NCBI RefSeq assembly: GCF_008107645.1
Contig: NZ_SDGY01000001.1
Location: 62,540 to 126,539 of the forward strand
From: Leuconostoc litchii
GTDB lineage: Bacteria > Bacillota > Bacilli > Lactobacillales > Lactobacillaceae
Length of the DNA stretch: 64,000 bases
Direction: 5' to 3'
The notes beneath the pieces were generated by a model that made no database searches, was not told the origin of the DNA, and saw nothing but the letters and a program-made list of their open reading frames with translations. Each line of letters begins with the position of its first letter. Positions within the stretch are counted from its first letter, which is position 1. This document shows, piece by piece, positions 36,985-45,312 of the stretch. A program made the position numbers and the translations under genes.

Positions 36985-37506
36985 ATAGCACGTCAACCAC
37001 GACAAGTTGATTTAGTCAACGAAAATATCCGCGCCCCACGTGTTTTGCTTATTCACAATGGTAAGCAAGAAGAAATGTCAACACGTGACGCACAACAGTT
37101 AGCGAATGATTCAGACATGGATTTGGTATTGGTACAAGCTAATGCAGAAGTTCCAGTTGCTAAAATCATGGATTGGGGTAAAGCGAAGTTCGAAGCGCAA
37201 AAAAAGCAAAAAGAACAACGTAAAAACCAAAAAATCATTCAAGTTAAAGAAGTTCGTATGTCGCCAGTGATTGATTCTGGAGATTTCGAAACACGTAAAA
37301 AAGCAGCTATCAAGTTCCTGTCACAAGGCAACAAGGTTAAGCTTAACTTGCGTTTTCGTGGTCGTATGATTACTCACCAAGACATTGGACGTGAGGTCTT
37401 AGACCGCATGGCTGAAGAACTTAATGACATCGCCAAGGTTGAACAACGTGCCAAAATGGACGGCCGCCAAATGTTTTTGGTCTTGGCACCACGCGATGCC
37501 AAGTAA
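36985..37506 (+). CDS. infC: Translation initiation factor IF-3, AUA start codon
   Basis: IF-3 blocks premature subunit joining and proofreads the start codon. The reading frame extends upstream of the first ATG or TTG-type codon to ATA 36985, nine bases after TTGGAGG. Translation from there gives [20 protein letters not shown], the expected IF-3 N-terminus. No ATG, GTG or TTG lies between the in-frame stop at 36964 and residue 20 of this frame. Non-standard starts (AUU in E. coli) let IF-3 repress its own translation. The C-terminal domain ([32 protein letters not shown]) is intact. It is first of infC-rpmI-rplT. Confidence 0.9.
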   Translation: MARQPRQVDLVNENIRAPRVLLIHNGKQEEMSTRDAQQLANDSDMDLVLVQANAEVPVAKIMDWGKAKFEAQKKQKEQRKNQKIIQVKEVRMSPVIDSGDFETRKKAAIKFLSQGNKVKLNLRFRGRMITHQDIGREVLDRMAEELNDIAKVEQRAKMDGRQMFLVLAPRDAK

Positions 37507-37571
37507 TTTAGTGTTTAACTGCTTGTTATAGCAAGCATAAACAAAAATCGTAAAGTAGGAGAATTGGTCAC

Positions 37572-37769
37572 ATGCCAAAGATGAAGACACACCGCGCATC
37601 AGCAAAGCGCTTTAAGAAGACAGCCAATGGTGGCTTGAAGTCAGCTTCAGCTTATACTTCACACCGTTTCCACGGTAAGACAAAGAAGCAACGTCGTCAA
37701 TTGCGTGGTACACGCATGATGGATTCAACGACTGTAAAGACATACGCTAAGATGTTGAGCACGCTCTAA
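37572..37769 (+). CDS. rpmI: 50S ribosomal protein bL35
   Basis: The 65-residue basic protein starts [20 protein letters not shown] and ends YAKMLSTL, the standard bL35. It lies between infC and rplT with a ribosome site GTAGGAGAA. Confidence 0.97.
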   Translation: MPKMKTHRASAKRFKKTANGGLKSASAYTSHRFHGKTKKQRRQLRGTRMMDSTTVKTYAKMLSTL

Positions 37770-37813
37770 TTTCAAGGTACGTCTAATTATTTAATTTCTA
37801 GGAGGAAATACCC

Positions 37814-38233
37814 ATGCGAGTTAAGGGTGGTACAGTGTCACGCGCACGTCGTAAAAAGTTTGTTAAGTTGGCCAAGGGTTACCGTGGACAACGTCGTATT
37901 AATTATAAGGTTGCTAAGCAACAAGTTTACAAGTCTTACTTGTACGCTTACCGTGATCGTAAGAACACAAAGCGTAACTTCCGTAAGTTGTGGATTGCTC
38001 GTATCAACGCAGCAGCACGTATGAACGGTTTGTCATATTCAAAGTTGATGCATGGTTTGACATTGGCAGGTGTTGAATTGAACCGTAAGATGTTGGCTGA
38101 AATTGCTGTTTCTGACTTTGATACATTTTCAAAGTTGGCTGACCAAGCTAAGGCAGCATTGTCATCTGAAAACGTTTTGGTACCTGCACGTAACGCCGCA
38201 ACAGTTGAAACAACTGTTTCAGTTGACCGTTAA
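37814..38233 (+). CDS. rplT: 50S ribosomal protein bL20, with C-terminal extension
   Basis: bL20 is an early assembly protein and the autogenous repressor of this operon. The sequence [26 protein letters not shown] and [24 protein letters not shown] are canonical. At 139 residues it is about 20 longer than usual; the extra tail ([21 protein letters not shown]) is acidic-neutral and low in complexity. A strong AGGAGG site precedes ATG 37814. Confidence 0.96.
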   Translation: MRVKGGTVSRARRKKFVKLAKGYRGQRRINYKVAKQQVYKSYLYAYRDRKNTKRNFRKLWIARINAAARMNGLSYSKLMHGLTLAGVELNRKMLAEIAVSDFDTFSKLADQAKAALSSENVLVPARNAATVETTVSVDR

Positions 38234-38246
38234 TATTATTTTTTTT

Positions 38247-38273
38247 AAAACGCCATTGGCGTTTTTTATTTTA
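38247..38273 (+). terminator. Terminator of infC-rpmI-rplT
   Basis: AAAACGCC-ATT-GGCGTTTT followed by more T. Confidence 0.9.
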
Positions 38274-38286
38274 GTTAAATAATTAT

Positions 38287-38315
38287 TTGACAAAATAACT
38301 AGAACCTGTTTTAAT
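38287..38315 (+). promoter_or_regulatory. Promoter of the isoleucine-leader transcript
   Basis: TTGACA (38287-38292) and TTTAAT (38310-38315), spaced 17, with TG one base before the -10. Confidence 0.75.
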
Positions 38316-38343
38316 AGTATTATTAAATAAGTGAGAAATTAAA

Positions 38344-38400
38344 ATGACATATCAATTAGCAACAACTGAACAAATTATTATCAGCATTATTATTAATTAA
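38344..38400 (+). CDS. Isoleucine-rich leader peptide (attenuator), 18 residues
   Basis: The reading frame MTYQLATTEQIIISIIIN ends in TAA. Six of its last eight sense codons are Ile (ATT ATT ATC AGC ATT ATT ATT AAT). A GTGAG site is upstream of ATG 38344. Alternative stems and a strong terminator follow, and the next gene is a branched-chain amino acid carrier. This is the layout of an isoleucine-sensing attenuator. Confidence 0.8.
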   Translation: MTYQLATTEQIIISIIIN

Positions 38401-38407
38401 TGATAAG

Positions 38408-38511
38408 TGCTGAAATTTTAGGTGCCTATCATTTTATAACAATGATAGGTAGCTGATTGATTATGTTGAAAGACTAGCTACTAAATAATTTAGTAGCTAG
38501 TCTTTTTATTT
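38408..38511 (+). promoter_or_regulatory. Isoleucine attenuator: alternative stems and terminator
   Basis: TGCTGA (38408-38413) can pair back to TCAGCA inside the Ile codons (38381-38386). CCTATCATT (38425-38433) pairs with AATGATAGG (38441-38449). GTAGCT (38449-38454) can pair with AGCTAC (38476-38481) in the terminator. The terminator stem, GACTAGCTACTAAA with its perfect complement, is followed by TTTTT. Confidence 0.72.
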
Positions 38512-38603
38512 TGATTGATAGATAGGGGAGCTTTGGCATGTTGTCAATAAAAACTTAGTTTGTTTAAAATAATTAGCGTATAAATATATTTTAGGAGAAA
38601 ATA

Positions 38604-39956
38604 ATGGTTGAGAAAAAATTAACGTGGAAGCAATTAGTACTAGTTGCTTCATTAATATTTGGCATGTTTTTTGGAGCAGGAAATTTAATATTTCCAGTTC
38701 AGCTTGGACAATTATCCGGTGGTAATTGGTTTCCAGCTACAGTTGGTTTCTTGATTACCGGAACGATTGTGCCATTTTTGGCAATGTTAGCTGTTAGTTT
38801 GACAAATAGTCAAAGTGTTTATGATATAGCCAAGCCTGTTGCTCCTTGGTTTGGAACGATTTTTCTAGTGGCTATTCATTTAACTATTGGACCATTCTTT
38901 GGTACACCTCGTACAGCAGCAACTGCATTTTCAATGGGTATCGCACCATTTGTTCCAGTTAAATATCAAGGTTTAGTGATGTTTCTATTTTCAGCAGTAT
39001 TCTTTGGTTTGGCGTATTTCTTGACAGTTAAAGAATCTGGACTACTAAAGTGGGTAGGAAAATATTTGAATCCACTGTTCTTGGGATTATTATTGTTGGT
39101 ACTCGTCTTGTCTTTGATTTTACCCATGGGTGGGACACACCAGACAGTTAGTTCAGCTTATCAAAGTAATGCCGCTTTCCAAGGTATTTTAGATGGTTAT
39201 AATACTATGGATGGCATTGCATTATTAGCATTAGCTGTTTCAGTTGTATATGCAGTTAGAGGATTAGGTTTTCAAAAGGAACAAGTCTCTAGAGTATTGG
39301 CAAAGGCAGGTTTGCTTAGCATTGTTGCTGAAGCTGTGTTGTATGCTGCTTTGGTATTAGTTGGTACAACGAGCTTGGGAATGTTTAAAGCTTCTGATAA
39401 CGGTGGCGCAGCGTTTGCGCAGATTGTTGCACATTACATGGGTAATTTTGGTACGGCGTTAACAGGTGTGATTGTGACATTAGCTGTATTTACAACAGCT
39501 ATGGGCTTGTTTGTTTCGTTTGCGCAAGATTTACACCGTGTCTTTCCAAAGGTGAGTTATCTCTGGTGGTTGCGTGTTATTGCTTTTGGATCTTTTGTGA
39601 CGGCTAATGCTGGATTGACAAATATTGTTGCTTGGTCAGTGCCGGTATTGATGTTGTTGTACCCATTTGCTTTAGTTTTGATTTTGTTGTCACTCTTTAA
39701 TAAGTACTTTAAGAAATCTGCAGTAGTTTATCGTTTCGTTGTTGCGTCTGTTACTGTTCCGGCATTTCTTGATGCATTAGCTAGTTCGCCTTTAGCAACA
39801 TTAAGTAGCGTTCAAAGCTTAGTTAACACATATCACCAGTTGATTCCTTTTGCCACATTAGGCTTTGGTTGGGTTGTGCCAGCCGCAATAGGTAGTGTAT
39901 TGGGTGCAGGTGCATATCTATTGACAAGTCGTAAATCAGTAACAGTTTTTGATTAA
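38604..39956 (+). CDS. brnQ: Branched-chain amino acid carrier BrnQ
   Basis: BrnQ/LIVCS carriers import Leu, Ile and Val with sodium or protons. The 450-residue protein has 12 transmembrane segments and the signatures FGMFFGAGNLIFPVQLG and TIGPFFGTPRTAATAFSMG. The ribosome site is AGGAGAAA. Placement after an Ile-codon leader peptide means import should rise when charged tRNA-Ile is low. Confidence 0.95.
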   Translation: MVEKKLTWKQLVLVASLIFGMFFGAGNLIFPVQLGQLSGGNWFPATVGFLITGTIVPFLAMLAVSLTNSQSVYDIAKPVAPWFGTIFLVAIHLTIGPFFGTPRTAATAFSMGIAPFVPVKYQGLVMFLFSAVFFGLAYFLTVKESGLLKWVGKYLNPLFLGLLLLVLVLSLILPMGGTHQTVSSAYQSNAAFQGILDGYNTMDGIALLALAVSVVYAVRGLGFQKEQVSRVLAKAGLLSIVAEAVLYAALVLVGTTSLGMFKASDNGGAAFAQIVAHYMGNFGTALTGVIVTLAVFTTAMGLFVSFAQDLHRVFPKVSYLWWLRVIAFGSFVTANAGLTNIVAWSVPVLMLLYPFALVLILLSLFNKYFKKSAVVYRFVVASVTVPAFLDALASSPLATLSSVQSLVNTYHQLIPFATLGFGWVVPAAIGSVLGAGAYLLTSRKSVTVFD

Positions 39957-40092
39957 TAGCCATTTCAAGATGAGAAAATTATCCGTCCATTCATTTTTTT
40001 TGGTATACTTTTATATAGTAAAATGAATTGGAAGGAAAAATGAATGTATCTTTGCTAAAAATTAGTGAAGTATGTTCGTTCATATAAATATC

Positions 40093-40722
40093 ATGGGAAA
40101 ATTTGTTGTCATGGATCATCCTTTGATCCAACATAAGCTCACAATGATTCGTAATAAAAACGTTGGGACGAAAGATTTTCGTGCGCTAGTTGATGAAATT
40201 GCGATGTTGATGACTTATGAGGCTAGTCGTGATCTGCAACTGGAAGATGTTGAAGTTGAGACACCTGTTACAAAGACTGTCAAGAAACAATTGGCTGGTA
40301 AAAAACTAGCTGTTGTACCCATTTTAAGAGCTGGATTAGGTATGGTTGATGGTATTGTGCAACTTATTCCAGCAGCTAAAATTGGTCATATTGGTATGTA
40401 TCGTGATGAAGATACACTTGAACCAGTTGAATACTTTATCAAGTTGCCAGAAGATATCGATCAACGTGATGTGCTATTAGTAGATCCAATGTTGGCCACT
40501 GGTGGTTCAGCGAAAGATGCTATTTCAGCTTTGAAAAAGCGTGGTGCAAAACACATCAAGTTAATTACCTTGGTATCTGCACCAGAAGGTGTAAAAGCCG
40601 TGCAAGATGCTCATCCCGATGTTGATTTATATACGGCTTCACTTGATGAGGGCTTGAATGAACAAGGGTACATCGTTCCAGGTCTTGGTGACGCAGGGGA
40701 CCGTCTGTTTGGTACCATGTAA
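40093..40722 (+). CDS. upp: Uracil phosphoribosyltransferase
   Basis: Upp salvages uracil to UMP with PRPP. The 209-residue protein starts [20 protein letters not shown] and has the PRPP loop [17 protein letters not shown] and the uracil-binding C-terminus [16 protein letters not shown]. The family start at 40093 has no ribosome site. A good one (GGAAGG, 40031-40036) lies 57 bases upstream of it, before an ATG at 40041 in another frame. An in-frame start at 40072 is possible. Translation may be coupled to a short upstream frame. Confidence 0.95.
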   Translation: MGKFVVMDHPLIQHKLTMIRNKNVGTKDFRALVDEIAMLMTYEASRDLQLEDVEVETPVTKTVKKQLAGKKLAVVPILRAGLGMVDGIVQLIPAAKIGHIGMYRDEDTLEPVEYFIKLPEDIDQRDVLLVDPMLATGGSAKDAISALKKRGAKHIKLITLVSAPEGVKAVQDAHPDVDLYTASLDEGLNEQGYIVPGLGDAGDRLFGTM

Positions 40723-40730
40723 AGTGAATC

Positions 40731-40768
40731 AAAAAATGATCTATTTTAAGTAATAGATCATTTTTTTC
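40731..40768 (+). terminator. Terminator of upp
   Basis: AAAAAATGATCTATT pairs with AATAGATCATTTTTT over a short loop. Confidence 0.92.
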
Positions 40769-40802
40769 ACTAATGAAAAAGAAAGCAAACCAGAAGTCAG
40801 TG

Positions 40803-40811
40803 TGATACAAT
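40803..40811 (+). promoter_or_regulatory. Extended -10 promoter of LCP gene within a palindrome
   Basis: GTGATACAAT gives TGATACAAT, an extended -10 like that of rimM. It lies in the palindrome GTGATA-CAATA-TATCAC (40802-40818). Confidence 0.45.
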
Positions 40812-40852
40812 ATATCACGATTATGTATAGAGACTAAAAGGAGCTTTAAAAT

Positions 40853-41815
40853 ATGAAACGTCGATCACAGGTTCGTCCAAAGAAACACCATCGTGTGCGC
40901 AATACCATTTTGATAATTATTGGATTGTTGTTCATTACTGGTGCCGGATTAGGCGTCTATGCCTACACCAAGGTTAACCATACTATCACTAAAATGCAAA
41001 AAACATCGACAACGACTAAGGCGGCTGATAAACTAACAAACAGCAAAAAGCCAGTTTCATATCTTCTTTTAGGTACTGATACAGGAGAAATTGGACGTTC
41101 ATATAAAGGACGTACAGACACCATGATTGTCATGACAATCAATCCCAAAACAAAAACAACAACAATGACATCTATTCCACGTGATACTTTGGTAACGGTG
41201 GATAATCAACAAATGAAAATAAATGCAGCCTATGCCTATGGTTCCGCTGATTCTGCTACGAAAGCTGTAGAGGATTTATTGGATATTGATATTAATGGTG
41301 GTTATGTACTGATTAATATGGGTGGCTTAGTTAAAATGGTTGACGCTGTTGGTGGTGTTGATGTGACTTCACCATTAACGTTCACGACAGAAGGCGATGA
41401 CACACAAGCTGATTCAAAGAATCAATATTCTTTCGTATCTGGTAAAACATACCATATGGACGGGGAAGAAGCATTAGCATTTTCACGTATGCGTCATGAA
41501 GATCCAGATGGTGATTATGGTCGCCAGCGACGCCAGCAGTTAGTTATTAGAGCACTATTGAAAAATTCAGCTCAAGTTAGCACGTTATTCAATGATACTT
41601 TGTTGACAACTATCTCAAATAATGTACAAACAGATGTGTCTACCAAATCAATGAAAAATTTGGCTTTAAGTTATCAAGATGCTTTTAATACGGTCAATCA
41701 AGATCAGATGCGTGGTACAACGCAAAGTATTTCTGGACTAGGTTCAACTGAAGTGATGAGTCAAACAGAAATTGATCGTGTTCATAAAGCAATTACAGAG
41801 CAAATGTCAGAATAA
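40853..41815 (+). CDS. LytR-CpsA-Psr (LCP) family protein
   Basis: LCP enzymes transfer teichoic acid or polysaccharide from undecaprenyl pyrophosphate to peptidoglycan. The 320-residue protein has a basic cytoplasmic N-terminus, one transmembrane segment (about residues 15-38), and an extracellular LCP domain. Polyprenyl-phosphate-binding residues are in LLLGTDTG, RSYKGRTDTMIVMTI, SIPRDT, INAAYAYGS and FSRMRHEDPDGDYGRQRRQQ. It is close to the exopolysaccharide cluster and may attach that polymer. The ribosome site is AAAGGAGC. Confidence 0.93.
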   Translation: MKRRSQVRPKKHHRVRNTILIIIGLLFITGAGLGVYAYTKVNHTITKMQKTSTTTKAADKLTNSKKPVSYLLLGTDTGEIGRSYKGRTDTMIVMTINPKTKTTTMTSIPRDTLVTVDNQQMKINAAYAYGSADSATKAVEDLLDIDINGGYVLINMGGLVKMVDAVGGVDVTSPLTFTTEGDDTQADSKNQYSFVSGKTYHMDGEEALAFSRMRHEDPDGDYGRQRRQQLVIRALLKNSAQVSTLFNDTLLTTISNNVQTDVSTKSMKNLALSYQDAFNTVNQDQMRGTTQSISGLGSTEVMSQTEIDRVHKAITEQMSE

Positions 41816-41822
41816 TATCTTG

Positions 41823-41856
41823 TAAAAGTCCTTGAAAATCAAGGACTTTTTATTTT
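41823..41856 (+). terminator. Terminator of LCP gene
   Basis: AAAAGTCCTTGA pairs with TCAAGGACTTTT and is followed by T-rich sequence. Confidence 0.92.
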
Positions 41857-41910
41857 ACATCATTATATGTATAATAAAATAGATATTGAAAAATGAGAAA
41901 GAAGTAACTA

Positions 41911-42699
41911 ATGATACAATTAAAATCACCTCGAGAAATTGAAGCAATGCGACAATCTGGCGCTATCATCGCAGGAATGCATCATATGTTGCGTGATTTG
42001 ATCAAACCAGGTATTGATACATGGGAAATTGAAACAAAATCACGAGAATATATCGAAAGCCATGGTGGTGTACCACTACAAATCGGCTTCGAAGGATTTA
42101 AGTATGCAACAACAATCAGTGTTAATGATGAAGTTGCTCATGGATTGCCTCGTAAAGGATTAAAACTTAAGAATGGGGATCTTGTTAAAGTCGATACTGT
42201 CGTTGGTTTAAATGGAGCCGTATCTGATTCAGCATGGTCTTATGCCGTCGGCGAAGTTACTCCAGAAGTGCAAAAGTTAATGGACGTGACTAAAAAGTCT
42301 ATGTATCTAGGGATTGAACAAGCACTGGTGGGCAATCGCGTGGGTGATATTGGTCATGCTATTGAACAATATACGGAAGTTGAACACCATTACGGTGATG
42401 TACGTGAGTACATTGGTCATGGCGTTGGACCAACGATGCATGAAGAACCTAACGTACCGCACTATGGTAAAGCAGGCCATGGTGTTCGTTTACGTGAGGG
42501 GATGGTGATTACCATCGAACCAATGATTAACTTAGGCGGATGGAAAGTCGAAACTGACCATACAGAAGCTGATGGTTGGACAGTACGTACCGCCGATGGT
42601 TCATGGTCTGCACAATATGAACATACATTAGCTATAACAAAAGATGGACCGAAGATTTTAACTAGCCAAGATCCAGAATATGATAAACGTTTTCTATAA
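41911..42699 (+). CDS. map: Methionine aminopeptidase, type I
   Basis: Map removes the initiator methionine. The 262-residue metalloenzyme has the metal ligands Asp in VKVDTV and NGAVSDSAW, His in GHGVGPTMHEEPNVP, Glu in TIEPMI and Glu in QYEHTLAIT. The PREIEAMRQSGAI start is typical. It is monocistronic and lies just before the exopolysaccharide cluster. Confidence 0.96.
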   Translation: MIQLKSPREIEAMRQSGAIIAGMHHMLRDLIKPGIDTWEIETKSREYIESHGGVPLQIGFEGFKYATTISVNDEVAHGLPRKGLKLKNGDLVKVDTVVGLNGAVSDSAWSYAVGEVTPEVQKLMDVTKKSMYLGIEQALVGNRVGDIGHAIEQYTEVEHHYGDVREYIGHGVGPTMHEEPNVPHYGKAGHGVRLREGMVITIEPMINLGGWKVETDHTEADGWTVRTADGSWSAQYEHTLAITKDGPKILTSQDPEYDKRFL

Positions 42700-42710
42700 T
42701 TGTCATATTT

Positions 42711-42739
42711 TTGTAATCAAACTTATGCTACAGTTAAAT
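42711..42739 (+). promoter_or_regulatory. Possible promoter of the exopolysaccharide operon
   Basis: TTGTAA and TTAAAT are spaced by 17 bases. Transcription would start at about 42746, directly at a hairpin with a T-run. Confidence 0.45.
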
Positions 42740-42743
42740 ACGG

Positions 42744-42788
42744 GGATTGGGGATAACGCTCTTTTTGCGTTAACGCAATCCTTTTTTG
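42744..42788 (+). terminator. Terminator-like nested hairpin before the exopolysaccharide operon
   Basis: GGATTG (42744-42749) pairs with CAATCC (42776-42781), with an inner TAACGC/GCGTTA stem, then six T. It can be the map terminator or an attenuator for the polysaccharide genes 17 bases downstream. Confidence 0.75.
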
Positions 42789-42804
42789 TTTGGGGAGAAA
42801 GTAT

Positions 42805-43575
42805 ATGCTAATAGACTTACATAGTCATTTGTTGCCCAACATAGATGACGGTTCAAAATCATTACGCGCTTCAATTCGAATGGCTAAAGAAGCTGTGGAT
42901 AGTGGGATTAAAGCTGCATTAATGACACCACATCATATGAACGGGCAATATATGAATCATAAAGACGATGTCATTGCATTGACATCAGAATTTCAAAAGC
43001 ACTTAGATAGCAATGATGTTGCCTTACAGGTCTTTCCATCGCAAGAGGTACGCATTAATGGTGGCTTATTACAAGCACTCGATAATGATGATATTTTGTT
43101 TGCGGATGAAAGTAATCGATATCTTTTGCTAGAATTTCCTGATGACGATGTACCTACATATAGTAAGGACATGATCTTTCAGATTATGCAGCGTGGTATT
43201 ACGGTACAGATTGCTCATCCTGAGCGTAATACAAAAATCATGTCAACACCAAGTATTTTGTTTGATTTAATTGAGTCGGGGGCGATCGCTCAAGTGACAG
43301 CTAGTTCCTATGTTGGTACTTTCGGTAAAAAAGTTGAAAAATTTGCTGAAGAAATCGTGAACCGCCATTTGGCACATGTATTTGTGTCTGATGCTCATGA
43401 TTTGCCTAACCGAGATTATGAAATGGCAGAAGCCATGGTAAAGTTGGAAAAACAACTTGGGCGAGATTACCAAGAGTTGTTTGAGCACAATGCTGAGGCT
43501 ATATTGGATGGTAACAATGTTACAGCCTTAGTGCCAGAGCCAATTGTCAAACGCAAGTTTTTTAATAAATTTTAG
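42805..43575 (+). CDS. Tyrosine-protein phosphatase, PHP family (CpsB/EpsB/YwqE-like)
   Basis: CpsB-type phosphatases remove phosphate from the autokinase CpsD and so tune polymer export. The 256-residue PHP protein has the metal motifs DLHSHLLPNIDDGS at the N-terminus, TPHH, IAHPERN and SDAHD. ATG 42805 lies behind GGGGAGAAA. It is first in the polysaccharide operon, followed by the transmembrane modulator and the kinase. Confidence 0.92.
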   Translation: MLIDLHSHLLPNIDDGSKSLRASIRMAKEAVDSGIKAALMTPHHMNGQYMNHKDDVIALTSEFQKHLDSNDVALQVFPSQEVRINGGLLQALDNDDILFADESNRYLLLEFPDDDVPTYSKDMIFQIMQRGITVQIAHPERNTKIMSTPSILFDLIESGAIAQVTASSYVGTFGKKVEKFAEEIVNRHLAHVFVSDAHDLPNRDYEMAEAMVKLEKQLGRDYQELFEHNAEAILDGNNVTALVPEPIVKRKFFNKF

Positions 43576-43597
43576 AGAATAGAGAGATTAATAAATC

Positions 43598-44494
43598 ATG
43601 AATAATGTTCTTGAACTACGTCAATTATGGCAAATCATTCGAAAACACTTTTTATCAATTGTTGTGATGGCAGTTATTGGTGCAGCTGTTGGATTCAGTA
43701 TTGCAAAGTTCGTCATTGCGCCTACATATAGTGCTTCAACGAGTATGTTAGTCAACCGAGCGGCAGATGATACAAGTAATGCAACAGCGAACTTATCTGA
43801 CCAACAAGCTGATGTGCAGTTGATTAATACATATAAAAATCTAATTATTTCTAGTAATGTTTTGGGAACCGTTTCTAAGCAATTGCAAAATCCTGAACCA
43901 ATTGTTGTGCAAGAGGCTAAGGATGCAGTCTATAAGACCTTAGCTGATGGCACACAACGTTTGGTCACACCTGCTCAGAAGCGAATCACCAAGCCATCTA
44001 CACAGAAAAAGTATAAATTGTCTGTTGATGAATTGAAGGATATGGTTACTATTAGTAGCCAACAAAACTCACAAGTATTCTCAATTAATGTTAAGTCGAA
44101 AGATTCAAAGTTAGCTGCTGACGTTGCTAATGAAGTAGCTGATGTCTTTAAAGACAAAATTGGTGGCTTCATGAAAATTAATAACGTGTCAATTATTGAT
44201 TCTGCTAAAGCTAGCAAACAACCAGTTGCACCAAACGTTAAATTATTTACTTTAGCAGGGTTAGTTATCCTTGGTGGATTGACATTCTTGTATATGTTGG
44301 TCAAAGAATTATCTGATACAACTATCAAGTCACCAGACGAAGTGTCAGAAGCATTTGGTATGACGAATCTTGGTGTCATTGGTCACGTTAAGCCAATCAA
44401 GCATTTCAGTATGTCTCCAAAGGTTGAAGTATCAACATCAGATAACAATAATAGGACGCCACGGTCACGTTTGAGCCGTTTGGATCACGATTAA
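43598..44494 (+). CDS. Polysaccharide co-polymerase/chain-length regulator (CpsC/Wzz-like)
   Basis: The 298-residue protein has two transmembrane segments (about residues 18-37 and 213-232) flanking an extracellular Wzz domain. The pattern is typical: ELRQLWQIIRKHFLSI at the start and a Pro-containing TM2 region (PVAPNVKLFTLAGLVILGG). It partners the CpsD kinase to control chain length. The cytoplasmic C-terminus of about 65 residues, basic at the end, is long for this family. Confidence 0.92.
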   Translation: MNNVLELRQLWQIIRKHFLSIVVMAVIGAAVGFSIAKFVIAPTYSASTSMLVNRAADDTSNATANLSDQQADVQLINTYKNLIISSNVLGTVSKQLQNPEPIVVQEAKDAVYKTLADGTQRLVTPAQKRITKPSTQKKYKLSVDELKDMVTISSQQNSQVFSINVKSKDSKLAADVANEVADVFKDKIGGFMKINNVSIIDSAKASKQPVAPNVKLFTLAGLVILGGLTFLYMLVKELSDTTIKSPDEVSEAFGMTNLGVIGHVKPIKHFSMSPKVEVSTSDNNNRTPRSRLSRLDHD

Positions 44495-44510
44495 AGATTA
44501 GGAGATCATA

Positions 44511-45281
44511 ATGAGTTTATTTAGTAGACACACAGTTGGTAAAGATGGTCTTTCAGCTGAGACTATGACCAAAGGCGCACGATTGATTACAGCAGCTGAA
44601 CCAAAGAACCCAGTATCGGAACAGTTCCGCACCCTGCGAACAAATATTGAGTTCGCCTCTGTAGCTAAAGGTGAAATTAAGACATTACTTGTTTCTTCGG
44701 CATTGCCTTCAGAAGGAAAATCAACAATTACGGCTAACCTAGCCGTTGCCTATGCACAACAAGGTAAAAAAGTCTTGCTTGTAGATGCTGATCTACGACG
44801 GCCTACTGTAGCCGTTACTTTTGGCTTAAATAAAAATGCTAGTGGTTTAACAAATTATCTTGGGGATTCAGATAAAGAAGTTGGCGCCATTATTCACCGT
44901 ACCTCAATGGATAATCTGAATGTTATGCCATCAGGACCTATTCCACCTAACCCAGCTGAATTACTTGGTTCAGGACGTATGACGAATCTTATCACGCAAA
45001 TTAAGTCACATTATGACATCATCATTTTTGATGTACCACCATTCTTAATGGTTACTGATGCGCAAGTGCTAATGTCTAAAATGGACGGGGTCGCCATTGT
45101 TGTTAACGGTGGTAAGACGAACAAGGGTGCTCTGCAACGAACCAATGAAATTCTAAAGATTGCGGAAGCACCTTTGCTAGGATTTATCTATAATGATCAG
45201 AACCGTAAAAAGAAGGGGAGTGCTGGTTACGGTTATGGCTATGGTTACGGATATGGTTATGGGGACACCAAGGATAAGTAA
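44511..45281 (+). CDS. Capsular BY-kinase CpsD-like with Tyr-Gly tail
   Basis: This bacterial tyrosine kinase phosphorylates its own C-terminal tyrosines to control polymer length. The 256-residue protein has Walker A SALPSEGKST, Walker A' VLLVDADLRRPTV and Walker B IIIFDVPPF, and an EQFRTLRTNIEF start. The tail is a strict Tyr-Gly alternation (GYGYGYGYGYGYGD) with seven tyrosines counting one just before, encoded by a 6-base repeat-like DNA tract. It follows cpsC-like by 16 bases. Confidence 0.94.
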   Translation: MSLFSRHTVGKDGLSAETMTKGARLITAAEPKNPVSEQFRTLRTNIEFASVAKGEIKTLLVSSALPSEGKSTITANLAVAYAQQGKKVLLVDADLRRPTVAVTFGLNKNASGLTNYLGDSDKEVGAIIHRTSMDNLNVMPSGPIPPNPAELLGSGRMTNLITQIKSHYDIIIFDVPPFLMVTDAQVLMSKMDGVAIVVNGGKTNKGALQRTNEILKIAEAPLLGFIYNDQNRKKKGSAGYGYGYGYGYGYGDTKDK

Positions 45282-45312
45282 CGATTACCTATGAGAGATG
45301 GGAGAGAGAAAT

